DNA from: an uncultured Flavobacteriaceae bacterium
GTDB lineage: Bacteria > Bacteroidota > Bacteroidia > Flavobacteriales > Flavobacteriaceae
Direction: 5' to 3'
NCBI GenBank assembly: GCA_947501845.1
Contig: CANMXP010000012.1
Location: forward strand, 1 to 64,000
DNA length: 64,000 nucleotides
Shown: one piece after another, positions 1 to 9,015 of the stretch
Layout of the letters: each line of letters starts with the position of its first letter
Position numbering within the stretch: the stretch's first letter is position 1
Notes under the pieces: generated by a model
The model's input: the letters and a program-made list of their open reading frames with translations, nothing else
Database searches by the model: none
What the model was told of the DNA's origin: nothing
Position numbers and translations under genes: made by a program

Positions 1-313
1 TAAGTAGTTGTTCTAAGATCGGTTCTACCTTGGTTCCTGCTAATATAGCTACAATAGCTCCTCTCTTGCCTTTAGCGCTTTTATTGGTAATGATCGTATA
101 GAGTTCCCCTTTAGAAAGGGCGGTTTCATCTATGGATAAACGCTTGCCTATATTCTCAGGAAAAATCAACCATTCTTTAGCGTGGGACTTGTCTTTCCAC
201 TCTTTAAATTCACTTAAGTAATCTCGATATTGACGTTGCAATTTCTTGCCATTGACTCCATAGAAACCACCAATGGTATGACAATCGTTAGCTTTGGTAG
301 TTATTAAGTACTT
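1..313 (-). CDS. ISAon1-family transposase catalytic region, partial
   Basis: The open minus-strand frame from 313 down to the window edge translates to a segment containing KRLSIDETALSKGELY and later KGKRGAIVAILAG. The SIDET segment fits the first catalytic Asp of a DDE transposase. The frame has no clear start codon of its own and overlaps the end of the upstream ORF, as expected for a two-frame insertion sequence. The remaining catalytic residues lie outside the window, so whether the copy is active cannot be judged. Confidence 0.7.
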
Positions 314-647
314 TTAAAAAAGCAGCGAACTCTACTGTCATACGGGTTCCCTGTGCTACTAAATTCCAATCTCTTTGAACAACTTCTTTAGTATTCTTAT
401 CTAGCCAACGACGACGTTTAATATGAAGATATACTTTTTTTCCTCGAACTGGAAAATCCTGAATAGTAATTGCTTTGTGAAAACCGTGTGAAATAATTAC
501 TCCAGAGGAAAATTCTCTCGGAACATCTTTCTTCTCTTCAAAGTGAAGATGAAGGACATCTGCTTCGATTTCATGTCTAGTAATATTAAAATGTGTAATT
601 AATAACTCTGGTAAGAGAACTTTCAGTAAATCAATATATGGATCCAA
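288..647 (-). CDS. ISAon1-family transposase, N-terminal region protein
   Basis: This 119-residue protein resembles the short 'ISAon1 transposase N-terminal region' proteins that precede the catalytic ORF in Bacteroidota. It is rich in basic residues near its C-terminus (KRRRWLDKNT) and probably binds DNA. It ends inside the 5' part of the catalytic frame and the two frames differ by +1 (equivalently -2). Either a programmed frameshift joins them or they are separate polypeptides. Recognition is from overall sequence pattern only. Confidence 0.75.
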   Translation of the reverse strand: MDPYIDLLKVLLPELLITHFNITRHEIEADVLHLHFEEKKDVPREFSSGVIISHGFHKAITIQDFPVRGKKVYLHIKRRRWLDKNTKEVVQRDWNLVAQGTRMTVEFAAFLKVLNNYQS

Positions 648-934
648 TAACTGCTTTTTTTACAAAGATCGGATTCCATTTAGAATTTACACACAACTTT
701 TGAGATTGATCCAATTTTTGGATATATATTGTAAACAATTAATTTATAAAAAAGGATTTTTTTAATCATTACTATTTATAAATTGAATAACTCAATCACC
801 ATAAGCGAATAGCTATATAGATGTGATAAGCATACTTGTTTAGCTAATTTGGGAAGTTTTTTAATGACACTCGGAAACTGTTTGACATTTTTTACTTCAA
901 AGAGGTGTATTTTTTTAAATAATACTCATATTTA

Positions 935-2776
935 ATGAAAATCATATTAACTATAGTTTTCCTATTATTTTTTGTTCAACAAGGGTATACCCAAGAAAAG
1001 GAACTTGATAGTATTAAAAATTTAGTCAAAAGATATTCAAAAAGGGATAGTGTACGTGTAAACCTGTTAAATCAACTAACAAAGTATTATACTTTGAGGG
1101 ATATTTCAAGAAGCGAGATATTGATCAAAGAAGCCATAGATATAAGTGAGGAATTAGGTTTCTCAGAAGGTTTAGGGAATTCTTATACAAGTTACAGCAT
1201 TTTTTATACACAAACAGGTAATTATGATAAGGGCCTTGAATACGCTTTAAAGGCAAAAAAGATTCAGGATACTATAAAAGATAAAGAGGGTTTATTGTTA
1301 ACTAATAATTGTATTGCTAGAATATATATAGACCTAGAAAAACCTGAAGAGGCTATAAAAATTCAATTAGAAAATTTAAAGTTTTTTAAAAAGGATTCAT
1401 TGCATCCACAAAAAGCAGGAATACATTTTTATTTGGCTAATGCTTATAATGGTATAGATAATCTTAAGGAAGCTGAGTTACATTACAAAAAGGCAAAATA
1501 TATAGCAGAGCAAACCAATTTTAAAACAGGTATACACATAGCGAATTCGTCTTTAGGTATTTTAGCAAATAGAAAAGGTGATTTTAAAGATGCCATAAAA
1601 TATTTAGAATCCACACTTAAGTTTTATGAAGCAAATAATCAATTAGCAAACATTGCGCATTCAAATTTAGAAATAGCAAAACCTTATGCTAATCTAGGTT
1701 ATGTTAATAAAGCGATTTCGTTTAACAATAAGGCTATAAAAATATACGAAGAACAAAAGAACCTTAAATCATTACAAGTAGCATATTTAAACCAAAGTAA
1801 CTATTATAAAAAAGATAGTGATTATTATAAGGTAAACGAATTTTTAGAAAAATATTATAAAATAAAGGATAGCATTTTTTCTTCTGAAAAACAGGTTGTT
1901 ATAGAAGATATGCAGGAAAAATACGAAACTGATAAAATAAAAAAAGATAAAGAGTTAGCAGAACAAAAAAACATTGTAATAACTGCCCAAAAAAAGCAAA
2001 ACAAACAATATTTTATAATGGCAATCACTAGTTTAGGTTTTTTGTTTTTAATTTTATTATTCTACTTCCAAAGAATAAAAATAAAGAGAAAAGCAGAGTT
2101 TCTTGAGTTAGAATTACAGGAGACAAAAAAAAGAATGGTGCTTGAGAAACAATACAAAAACTCTGAATTAAAATCACTCAAAGCTCAAATGAATCCGCAC
2201 TTTATGTTTAATGCTATGAACTCTATCCAAAGTTTAGTTTTAAAAGGGAATAAGGACGAAGCTTATAATTACTTAACAAAATTTTCATCATTAATACGCG
2301 AAAACTTAAATATGAGCGAGAAAAGTTTTGTTTATTTTGATGAAGAATTGTCGTTACTAAAGAAATATTTAGAATTAGAAAAACTACGTTTTAGAAAAAA
2401 TTTTGAATATTCACTTATAGGAGTTGAAACAATTAAAGATATAAAAATCCCATCAATGATTATTCAACCTTTTGTAGAAAATGCTATAAAACATGGGCTA
2501 TTACATAAAACAAGTGGTCTTAAAAATGTGACAATAGAATTTTTTCAAGAAGATGTCTTTAAGTGCATTATAACAGATAATGGTATAGGCATAATAGCCG
2601 CAAAAGCTTTGAATAAGATAAAAGGCAAACAAGATTCTTTTTCAACCAAAGCAATACAAGACAGGTTATCTTTATTAAAAGAATATTATAAACTAGATAT
2701 TGGTTTTGAGTATGAAAATGTTAACGAAGGAACACGAATAATATTGAAAATACCTTATCAAATAGATGAAGAATAA
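935..2776 (+). CDS. TPR-containing LytS-like sensor histidine kinase
   Basis: The 613-residue protein starts with a signal peptide (MKIILTIVFLLFFVQQG) and a periplasmic array of tetratricopeptide repeats (about residues 50-310). A short coiled-coil, one membrane helix (about 358-378) and a cytoplasmic kinase follow. The kinase is of the LytS/His_kinase type: the phospho-acceptor segment LKAQMNPHFMFNAMNS (near 415), an ATPase N-box PFVENAIKHG (near 510) and the G-box DNGIGI (near 548). Its 3' end overlaps the next gene by 11 nt, so the response regulator at 2766 is almost certainly its partner. This architecture is common in Flavobacteriaceae; the signal sensed is unknown. Confidence 0.9.
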   Translation: MKIILTIVFLLFFVQQGYTQEKELDSIKNLVKRYSKRDSVRVNLLNQLTKYYTLRDISRSEILIKEAIDISEELGFSEGLGNSYTSYSIFYTQTGNYDKGLEYALKAKKIQDTIKDKEGLLLTNNCIARIYIDLEKPEEAIKIQLENLKFFKKDSLHPQKAGIHFYLANAYNGIDNLKEAELHYKKAKYIAEQTNFKTGIHIANSSLGILANRKGDFKDAIKYLESTLKFYEANNQLANIAHSNLEIAKPYANLGYVNKAISFNNKAIKIYEEQKNLKSLQVAYLNQSNYYKKDSDYYKVNEFLEKYYKIKDSIFSSEKQVVIEDMQEKYETDKIKKDKELAEQKNIVITAQKKQNKQYFIMAITSLGFLFLILLFYFQRIKIKRKAEFLELELQETKKRMVLEKQYKNSELKSLKAQMNPHFMFNAMNSIQSLVLKGNKDEAYNYLTKFSSLIRENLNMSEKSFVYFDEELSLLKKYLELEKLRFRKNFEYSLIGVETIKDIKIPSMIIQPFVENAIKHGLLHKTSGLKNVTIEFFQEDVFKCIITDNGIGIIAAKALNKIKGKQDSFSTKAIQDRLSLLKEYYKLDIGFEYENVNEGTRIILKIPYQIDEE

Positions 2777-3500
2777 TTTTAAAGCATTAATAATAGATGA
2801 TGAACTAAGTGCTCGAGACAACTTAAGGTATTTATTAAAAAACTATTGCCCTAGTATAGAAGTGATATCTGAAGCATCTAGTGTAGATAATGCTGTACAA
2901 GAAATTAAAAAACACAATCCAGATGTTGTGTTTTTAGATATTGAGATGCCTCAAAAAAACGGCTTTCAATTATTAGATGCCTTTGATAGTATTTATTTTC
3001 AAATTGTATTTGTTACCGCTTACGATACTTATGCTATTAAAGCTTTTGAAATCGCTGCTCTCGATTATTTATTAAAACCTGTAGATATAGAAAGATTAAA
3101 AGAAGTAGAAAATAAAATTTGTAATACCATACAAAATGCTCATGAACGGATCCAACTTTTAAAGGCAAACAATATAGCTGTAAAAAAACTTGCTGTACCT
3201 TATAAAAGTGATTACGCTATACTCAATGTAGAAGATATTATATGTGTTGAAGCCGATAGAATGTACTCCATACTCCACTTAAAAAATGCTAAAAAATATG
3301 TCGTAGCAAAAAAAATGAGGTATTATGAATCTTTATTATCTGAAAATAATCAATTTGTAAGGGTTCATCGTTCTTGGTTGTTAAATACCAATCATAATAT
3401 TTCATATTCAAAAAAGGAAAAACTACTTATAGTAGAAGGGTTTAAAATACCGGTAAGTAAAAGTTATAAAGAGCAATTCGAAGCTATTTATATGAGCTAG
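2766..3500 (+). CDS. LytTR-family response regulator
   Basis: The 244-residue protein has an N-terminal CheY-like receiver (acidic pair D11/D12, phospho-acceptor D58 in VVFLDIEMP, T84, K104 in LLKPV). A C-terminal LytTR DNA-binding domain (about 140-244) contains FVRVHRSWLLN, typical of this family. It overlaps the kinase gene by 11 nt, indicating translational coupling. Targets are not visible; the surface-protein genes just downstream are candidates only by proximity. Confidence 0.93.
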   Translation: MKNNFKALIIDDELSARDNLRYLLKNYCPSIEVISEASSVDNAVQEIKKHNPDVVFLDIEMPQKNGFQLLDAFDSIYFQIVFVTAYDTYAIKAFEIAALDYLLKPVDIERLKEVENKICNTIQNAHERIQLLKANNIAVKKLAVPYKSDYAILNVEDIICVEADRMYSILHLKNAKKYVVAKKMRYYESLLSENNQFVRVHRSWLLNTNHNISYSKKEKLLIVEGFKIPVSKSYKEQFEAIYMS

Positions 3501-3616
3501 TTTTTTAAATTTAAATTTTATTAGGAAATAAAATAGATTCATTCGGAAGTAAATCTTAAATTTTTATTAGTAAGCTTCTTTTATTTGTTATCATAAACAA
3601 TAATTTAACCTATATT

Positions 3617-4303
3617 ATGAAGACAATTAAAAGAAGCTTACTAGTAGTAATAACAATATTAACCTTTTCTTGTGGAAAAGATGACGAACCAACTAATGTA
3701 GCACCTGTAATAACAGATCAACCATTTTCAATAGATGAAAATAGTGCAACCGGTACAATTGTGGGTTCTGTGGTTGCAACAGATGTAGATAACACTTCAC
3801 TTACCTATGCAATTGTAAGCACTATCCCTGTAAACTCAACTGTCTTTAGTGTAAACTCAATCACAGGAGAAATAACCGTTAATACTAATTCACTAAATTA
3901 TGAAGGCCAATCAGGTTATATTTTAAATGTTGAGGTTTCAGATGGTAGTTTATCAAGTACTGCTACTGTACAGATTGCAATCAACAATATTAATGAGGCG
4001 CCAGTTTTTGGAGAGAACCCAACAACTTTTACCGTTGACAAAAATATCTCCGATACCTTTGTTATAGGAACATTAAGTGCTACTGATGAAGATGGTGATA
4101 CGATTAAATATACGTTAAGTGACAGTTCTGCGAGTAGTAATTTTGAACTAGATGCAGATACAGGAGAATTAAGCCTAAGAGCTGGAGCAAGTATAGGAGC
4201 TGGAAGTAGTTATACTTTCGCTGTAGGTGTAAACGATGGGGTGCTAAGTGCTACTCAAATTACTGTCACTGTAAATGTTAGATTTGTAGAAGGAGACGAC
4301 TAG
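3617..4303 (+). CDS. Cadherin-like surface lipoprotein
   Basis: The 228-residue protein begins with a lipoprotein signal (LTFSC). The Lys-Asp-Asp-Glu run right after the Cys (CGKDDE) resembles the acidic lipoprotein export signal that sends Bacteroidota lipoproteins to the cell surface. Two cadherin-type repeats follow (about 30-125 and 128-222), with IDENSATGTIVGSV, ATDVD, INNINEAPVF and SATDEDGD, the Ca-binding motifs of that fold. It probably works in adhesion or recognition. It lies 116 nt after the LytTR regulator. Confidence 0.8.
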   Translation: MKTIKRSLLVVITILTFSCGKDDEPTNVAPVITDQPFSIDENSATGTIVGSVVATDVDNTSLTYAIVSTIPVNSTVFSVNSITGEITVNTNSLNYEGQSGYILNVEVSDGSLSSTATVQIAINNINEAPVFGENPTTFTVDKNISDTFVIGTLSATDEDGDTIKYTLSDSSASSNFELDADTGELSLRAGASIGAGSSYTFAVGVNDGVLSATQITVTVNVRFVEGDD

Positions 4304-4383
4304 ACTCCTCTTTCTTAGTATCCCACCCAATAAACTTTCCTTGGATACTACTATAACAGTATTAAACACTAAATATATATAAA

Positions 4384-5403
4384 ATGAATAAAATTATGCT
4401 GCTATTATGGTGTTCCATAATGTTCGTGAACAACCTAAAAGCACAAAACGAAATAAAACATCAAACAGAAGAACTTACATCTATTCAGTTAGGTGATTAT
4501 ACGGGATATCTAACAAAACAAAGTGATTCTGGTATTTATGAAGGAGGGCTAGATGTGTTAGTGTATAAAGTTGTCGAACTTCAGGATTATAGAATTCAAC
4601 CTGGCGTGCATAAAGAAGTTATCATGATTTTTGGAGGTGATGCAGACCATCCAGATAAATTTGAAGACGATAAAAAAATGTTTTTGCCAGACAATGCAGC
4701 TTTTCCTATTACCTATGTAGAAAAGGTATATGAAGGTAATAAAGCGATGCAAGATGAATTAGGTTTTGCACCTAGAATCAATCAATATACTGATGGAAAT
4801 CGTCTTGTTTTTTTGGACGGAAAGATTTTTGTAATAAAAGATTGGATAGATAAGGATAACTACAAATTGGTTTCTGTTATGGAGCATCAAGCCAAAAAAA
4901 TGGGAGGCCTTAAAAAGATGAAAGAGGTTATGAAATCTCCTAAAAAAATGAAGGAGTTACAACCTCATAAAATGCTTCAAAATTACTTAGATGTTGCTTT
5001 TGTAAAACAACAAGAAGTGTATGTGCAATGGATGAAAGACTCGTCAAATGCTGCTATTGTTGAAAACACCGAGTTAATACGAAAATTGACTATCGATGCG
5101 ATTAATAAACAACGAGACGATTGGAGAAATTCTGATGAGTACAGGCGTATTAAAGAACGCAATCAAAGTGCCACTAGTAGCGAGTCTAAAAGTCTTGTCA
5201 CCTTAGTTAATAGAACTGGAAAAGATATTTATATCTACGAAGAGGGCTCAAGTAATGGTTCTCGTGTTTCAGTGAATGGAAGTGGTAGGTTTAATTGTAA
5301 AAAAAATCAATACTATAGTTTTAATGGCAATTCATCAGCCTCTAAAGGAACTCAAATTACTAATGCTAATCAAAGTTGCGGACGAACCATAACAGTTAAA
5401 TAA
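4384..5403 (+). CDS. Secreted protein of unknown function
   Basis: I do not recognise this 339-residue protein as a known family. It starts with a signal peptide ending near LKAQN. The central part carries a Lys/Met-rich helical stretch (about 160-200). A Ser-rich linker leads to a small beta-rich C-terminal domain (about 272-339) with one Cys near each end (FNCKK, SCGRT) that could form a disulfide. It follows the cadherin-like gene by 80 nt and precedes the LRR gene by 26 nt, so these secreted proteins may be co-expressed. Confidence 0.7.
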   Translation: MNKIMLLLWCSIMFVNNLKAQNEIKHQTEELTSIQLGDYTGYLTKQSDSGIYEGGLDVLVYKVVELQDYRIQPGVHKEVIMIFGGDADHPDKFEDDKKMFLPDNAAFPITYVEKVYEGNKAMQDELGFAPRINQYTDGNRLVFLDGKIFVIKDWIDKDNYKLVSVMEHQAKKMGGLKKMKEVMKSPKKMKELQPHKMLQNYLDVAFVKQQEVYVQWMKDSSNAAIVENTELIRKLTIDAINKQRDDWRNSDEYRRIKERNQSATSSESKSLVTLVNRTGKDIYIYEEGSSNGSRVSVNGSGRFNCKKNQYYSFNGNSSASKGTQITNANQSCGRTITVK

Positions 5404-5429
5404 ATACTTAAAAAAAGCCTACGTAGATT

Positions 5430-8180
5430 ATGAAAATAAAATTACTTTTAGCGACCTTATTTTTAGGTCTTTTTACTCATGGACAAGTACCGACCACAGA
5501 TTTAGTAAAAGAATACTTATTTACTAATGGGAATTTGCAAAACACAGTTAACCCTGGAACTTATGATCTTACTCATGGAACAACCCAATATATACTAACA
5601 ACAGATTTAGAACAGATTGCTAACAATGCTGTAGATTGTAATGGTCAAGAATTTAATGCGGGACAACACCCAACTACAGATGGAAACTTTACGTACAGCT
5701 TTTGGATTAAAACATCAAGCAATGTAAATACAGATCAATATTTAATTCGCCAGTTTGGGTCTAATGGCTTTCCTGCCGGTAATAGACTTTATTTAAGAGG
5801 AGGTATATTGTATTGGTTAGGTGATTTTAGAATAGGAGGTAATTACTCAGCTACAACAAGCCCTATTGGTTCTAGTAATATTGCAGATAATAGCTGGCAC
5901 CATATTACAGTAACAGGAAAACTAAGAACAAATGCCTTTGGTAATACAACACTTCGTCGTTTCAAATATTTATACGAAATTTATGTAGATGGTATTTTAG
6001 ATGCTTCAGGTTTTAGTGGAGAGTTAGTAAATGATGCGACTTCTGTTATAGATTTATTTTATGGAACTCCAGATTTAACAATTGGATCTGCTCAATTTTT
6101 AGATGAAATAGATAATTTTAGAGTTTACACAAGAGCACTTACACCTTTGGAAGTAACTAACTTATTTCAAGAAATGTGTATTGTTAATATTCCAGATGCC
6201 AATTTTAAAGCCTATTTGGTTAATAATAGTGCAATAAATACCAATGGTGATACAGAGATTAGTTGTAGTGAAGCAGCTGGTTTTACAGGAAGAATTGATT
6301 GTAATGCACTTTCCATTTCAGATTTAACAGGAATAGAAGCATTTACAGCTTTAACACAGTTAAGATGTTATAACAACCAACTAACAAGTATAGATGTGTC
6401 AGCAAATACTAATTTATTTCAATTATGGTGTTATAACAATCAACTAACAAATTTAGATATATCGGCAAACACAAACTTAAACTTATTGAGGTGTTATAAT
6501 AATCAATTGACAAGTATAGATGTATCTGCAAACACTAACTTATCACAGTTAAATTGTGGTGGTAACAATTTGTCATCTTTAGATGTATCGGCTAATACTT
6601 CTCTAACAATACTTGAATGTGATAGTAATCAATTGACTAGCTTAAACGTGTCTAATAATACAACTATGACAAGACTAAGTTGTAGTAATAATCAAATAAG
6701 TAGTTTGGATCTTTCAAATAACAGTGCTTTAGAAGCTCTTTTTTGTGGAAATAATTTACTTACTTCTTTAAATATGGCTAACAGTAATAATAGTAATATG
6801 TCCATAGGTAATTTTGTTGCTATAAATAATACAAATCTTATTTGTGTTACTGTAGATAATGTTACTTACAGTACAACTAACTGGACAAACATAGATTCAC
6901 AAACCAATTTTAGTATCAATTGTAATGCACCTTGCATTGTTAATATCCCAGATGTTAATTTTAAAAGCTATTTGGTCAGCAACTCATCTATAAATACTAA
7001 TGGAGACACAGAGATACAATGTAGTGAGGCTAGTGCAGTAACAGGTACATTAGATTGTACAAGTCGTAATATTTCAGATTTAACAGGTATAGAAGCATTT
7101 ATAGGTATTACACAACTACGTTGTTATGGTAATCAATTAACTTCTTTGGATATATCTTCAAATACAGCATTAGAACAATTATTCGCATTCAGTAATCAAT
7201 TAACTTCTTTGAATATATCTTCAAATACAGTGCTTTGGAATTTAGATATACATAATAATCAATTGGCAACATTGAATACAAGTAATAATAGTGCTCTTGA
7301 AGTGATTGATTGTTCTAATAACCCAAATATTTCTCTTAATCTATCAAATAATATTGCTTTAAAAAATTTGTCAGCAAACAATAATCAATTAACCATAGTT
7401 GATATATCAGCTAATATTAACCTAGAGGGCTTAGTTTGTACTAATAACTTAATAACAAGTCTTGATGTTTCTTCAAATACAAAATTAGTTGTATTAAATT
7501 GTACAGATAACCAACTAACAAATATAGATCTTTCTAATAATCCAGATTTATACAATCTAGTATTATCAAGAAATCAGCTTACCAATCTTAATGTATCCTC
7601 AAACACAAAATTATTTCAACTCATAGTAGATAATAATCAAATTACAACGATAAATGTATCTAATAATCCATATTTAGAGAGAATTGCTGTGTATAATAAT
7701 CAAATTACAAGTTTAGATTTAACTTCTAGTATTGTATTGAATAGGGTTTTCGTTCAAGATAATAACTTGTTTTTTCTTAATGTAGCTAATGGTAATAATA
7801 CTAATATCTCTACTAATTTATTTAACACTGTAAATAACCCAAACCTTACTTGTGTTACTGTAGACAATGTTGCATATAGTACAACTAATTGGTTAAATAT
7901 TGATGCGCAAACTAGTTTTAGTGCTAATTGTTCTACTTTAGGAATTGATGATTTTATATTAAATAATATTTCTATATATCCAAATCCAGTATTAGATACT
8001 TTAAGTATTCAAATAGAAGGGGTTTTAGATAGAATAGAAGTGTATACACTTCAAGGGCAGAAAATAATAGAAAGTGCTATTCCAACTATAAGCGTTTCTG
8101 AATTTCCTTCTGGATTGTATATCCTAAAAGTAATTACTAGCGATGGTAAAGTAGGTTTAAAACGTTTTGTAAAAAAGTAA
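5430..8180 (+). CDS. LamG-like and leucine-rich-repeat protein secreted by T9SS
   Basis: This 916-residue protein has a signal peptide, then a LamG/concanavalin-like domain (about 20-245; FTYSFWIKTS, SWHHITVTG, VYTRALTPLEV). Two copies of a leucine-rich module follow (about 249-498 and 500-830). Each copy opens with NIPD-NFK-YLV and INTNGDTEI and closes with CVTVDNV-YSTTNW. Repeats have a 20-23 residue period (LTSLDVSANTNL-QL-C--NQ). A C-terminal T9SS type A sorting domain (about 835-916; SIYPNPV, GLYILKV, KRFVKK) predicts secretion and surface anchoring. The protein probably binds glycans or other surfaces. Confidence 0.9.
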   Translation: MKIKLLLATLFLGLFTHGQVPTTDLVKEYLFTNGNLQNTVNPGTYDLTHGTTQYILTTDLEQIANNAVDCNGQEFNAGQHPTTDGNFTYSFWIKTSSNVNTDQYLIRQFGSNGFPAGNRLYLRGGILYWLGDFRIGGNYSATTSPIGSSNIADNSWHHITVTGKLRTNAFGNTTLRRFKYLYEIYVDGILDASGFSGELVNDATSVIDLFYGTPDLTIGSAQFLDEIDNFRVYTRALTPLEVTNLFQEMCIVNIPDANFKAYLVNNSAINTNGDTEISCSEAAGFTGRIDCNALSISDLTGIEAFTALTQLRCYNNQLTSIDVSANTNLFQLWCYNNQLTNLDISANTNLNLLRCYNNQLTSIDVSANTNLSQLNCGGNNLSSLDVSANTSLTILECDSNQLTSLNVSNNTTMTRLSCSNNQISSLDLSNNSALEALFCGNNLLTSLNMANSNNSNMSIGNFVAINNTNLICVTVDNVTYSTTNWTNIDSQTNFSINCNAPCIVNIPDVNFKSYLVSNSSINTNGDTEIQCSEASAVTGTLDCTSRNISDLTGIEAFIGITQLRCYGNQLTSLDISSNTALEQLFAFSNQLTSLNISSNTVLWNLDIHNNQLATLNTSNNSALEVIDCSNNPNISLNLSNNIALKNLSANNNQLTIVDISANINLEGLVCTNNLITSLDVSSNTKLVVLNCTDNQLTNIDLSNNPDLYNLVLSRNQLTNLNVSSNTKLFQLIVDNNQITTINVSNNPYLERIAVYNNQITSLDLTSSIVLNRVFVQDNNLFFLNVANGNNTNISTNLFNTVNNPNLTCVTVDNVAYSTTNWLNIDAQTSFSANCSTLGIDDFILNNISIYPNPVLDTLSIQIEGVLDRIEVYTLQGQKIIESAIPTISVSEFPSGLYILKVITSDGKVGLKRFVKK

Positions 8181-8248
8181 ATCTCGCTTCCAATTTGTAA
8201 AAATAATATGAGTTGGAGGTATTCTTACTATGGGGTATAAATTAAATT

Positions 8249-8728
8249 ATGAAAAAAAGTGTTTTAAAATTATCAGCGTTGTTATTGTTAGTTTTTAGCG
8301 AAACTGTATTATTTGCACAAGAAAATAATTCAACAAAAAACAAGAGTGGAACATATTATTTGTTAGAGTCTGAACGTTTTGGGGTTAATGTCGAAAAAAC
8401 AAAAACAAAATTGTTTCAATTTGGAGAAAACAAAGGAACAAAATTATTAGCTATAGCTGCTTGTGAAAAATGTATACCAGCAGTTTATACATATCAAGAA
8501 GCAGATAGTAATAAATTAGGTGTACCAGTATATTTTAATAGTTCAGGGTTTTACATTATAGGCTATAACGAAAATAGTTTTGTAAATGTATTAGTTACAA
8601 GTAAGCTTGGAGATAAAGTATGGAGTAGCTTTTCATTCAGTAATTTTTATAGTAAAAATATAACAACTGTAAATAATATGACTAAAGAGAAAATTGAAAC
8701 TTATGCAATTGAGCTTTCAGAAAAATAG
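8249..8728 (+). CDS. Small secreted protein of unknown function
   Basis: The 159-residue product begins with a signal peptide (MKKSVLKLSALLLLVFSE..LFA). The mature part is short and beta-rich with one Cys-x-x-Cys (CEKC, about residue 72-75), which might bind a metal or form a disulfide. I recognise no family. The stop codon lies only about 5 nt before the tRNA-Met fragment, so this is the last gene of the presumed island. Confidence 0.7.
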   Translation: MKKSVLKLSALLLLVFSETVLFAQENNSTKNKSGTYYLLESERFGVNVEKTKTKLFQFGENKGTKLLAIAACEKCIPAVYTYQEADSNKLGVPVYFNSSGFYIIGYNENSFVNVLVTSKLGDKVWSSFSFSNFYSKNITTVNNMTKEKIETYAIELSEK

Positions 8729-8732
8729 TCAT

Positions 8733-8779
8733 TCTCATAACCCGAAGGTCACTGGTTCGAGTCCAGTTCCCGCTACTAC
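8733..8779 (+). other. tRNA-Met 3' fragment, presumed attachment (att) site
   Basis: The segment reads as the 3' part of a tRNA. The anticodon loop CTCATAA (CAT anticodon at 8736-8738) is followed by its 3' stem strand CCCGA, a short variable region, a complete T-arm (ACTGG, TTCGAGT, CCAGT) and the acceptor strand TCCCGCT. No matching D-arm, 5' acceptor strand or anticodon 5' strand lies upstream; the upstream bases are the end of the neighbouring gene. Such 3' fragments mark the far end of elements integrated into tRNA genes. Orientation puts the element to the left. Confidence 0.8.
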
Positions 8780-8783
8780 TAAA

Positions 8784-8811
8784 GGAGATTCAAAAATGAG
8801 TCTCTTTTTTT
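8784..8811 (+). terminator. Intrinsic terminator behind the tRNA fragment
   Basis: GAGATTC at 8785-8791 pairs with GAGTCTC at 8798-8804 (one G-T pair), with a 6-nt loop and a following T run. It probably was the terminator of the intact tRNA-Met gene and supports the idea that this flank is native chromosome. Confidence 0.7.
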
Positions 8812-9015
8812 ATGCAGTAAAATCAATTAATACAGCACCAAATCACTTTGTATGTTAGGTAGATATATGATTATTTATGTATAAGCTGTGAAATTTTGTT
8901 CAAAATTTGTAACTTGTATAAATTAATGTTCTGATTATAAGATTGGTACATGGCTCTGTCATACTGGTGAAAAAGAAAAATTATTGTTTTTATATAATTT
9001 TTAAAAATAGTAATC

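Larger units (their letters stand above)
1..660 (-). mobile_element. ISAon1-type insertion sequence, partial (cut by the window edge)
   Basis: Two adjoining minus-strand reading frames (288-647 and 1-313) together resemble the N-terminal region and the catalytic region of ISAon1-family transposases common in Bacteroidota. The element runs off the left edge, so its other end and inverted repeats cannot be judged. No terminal inverted repeat could be set confidently on the right side, which lies somewhere between about 650 and 730. Confidence 0.7.

Noticed and set aside
4310-4365. Inverted repeat TAGTATCC/GGATACTA behind the cadherin-like gene as terminator
   Set aside because: The stem is 8 bp with an 18-base loop and no T run follows, so termination is not well supported.
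8736-8738. An intact tRNA-Met gene
   Set aside because: Only the 3' part exists; the D-arm, 5' acceptor strand and 5' anticodon-stem strand are missing.
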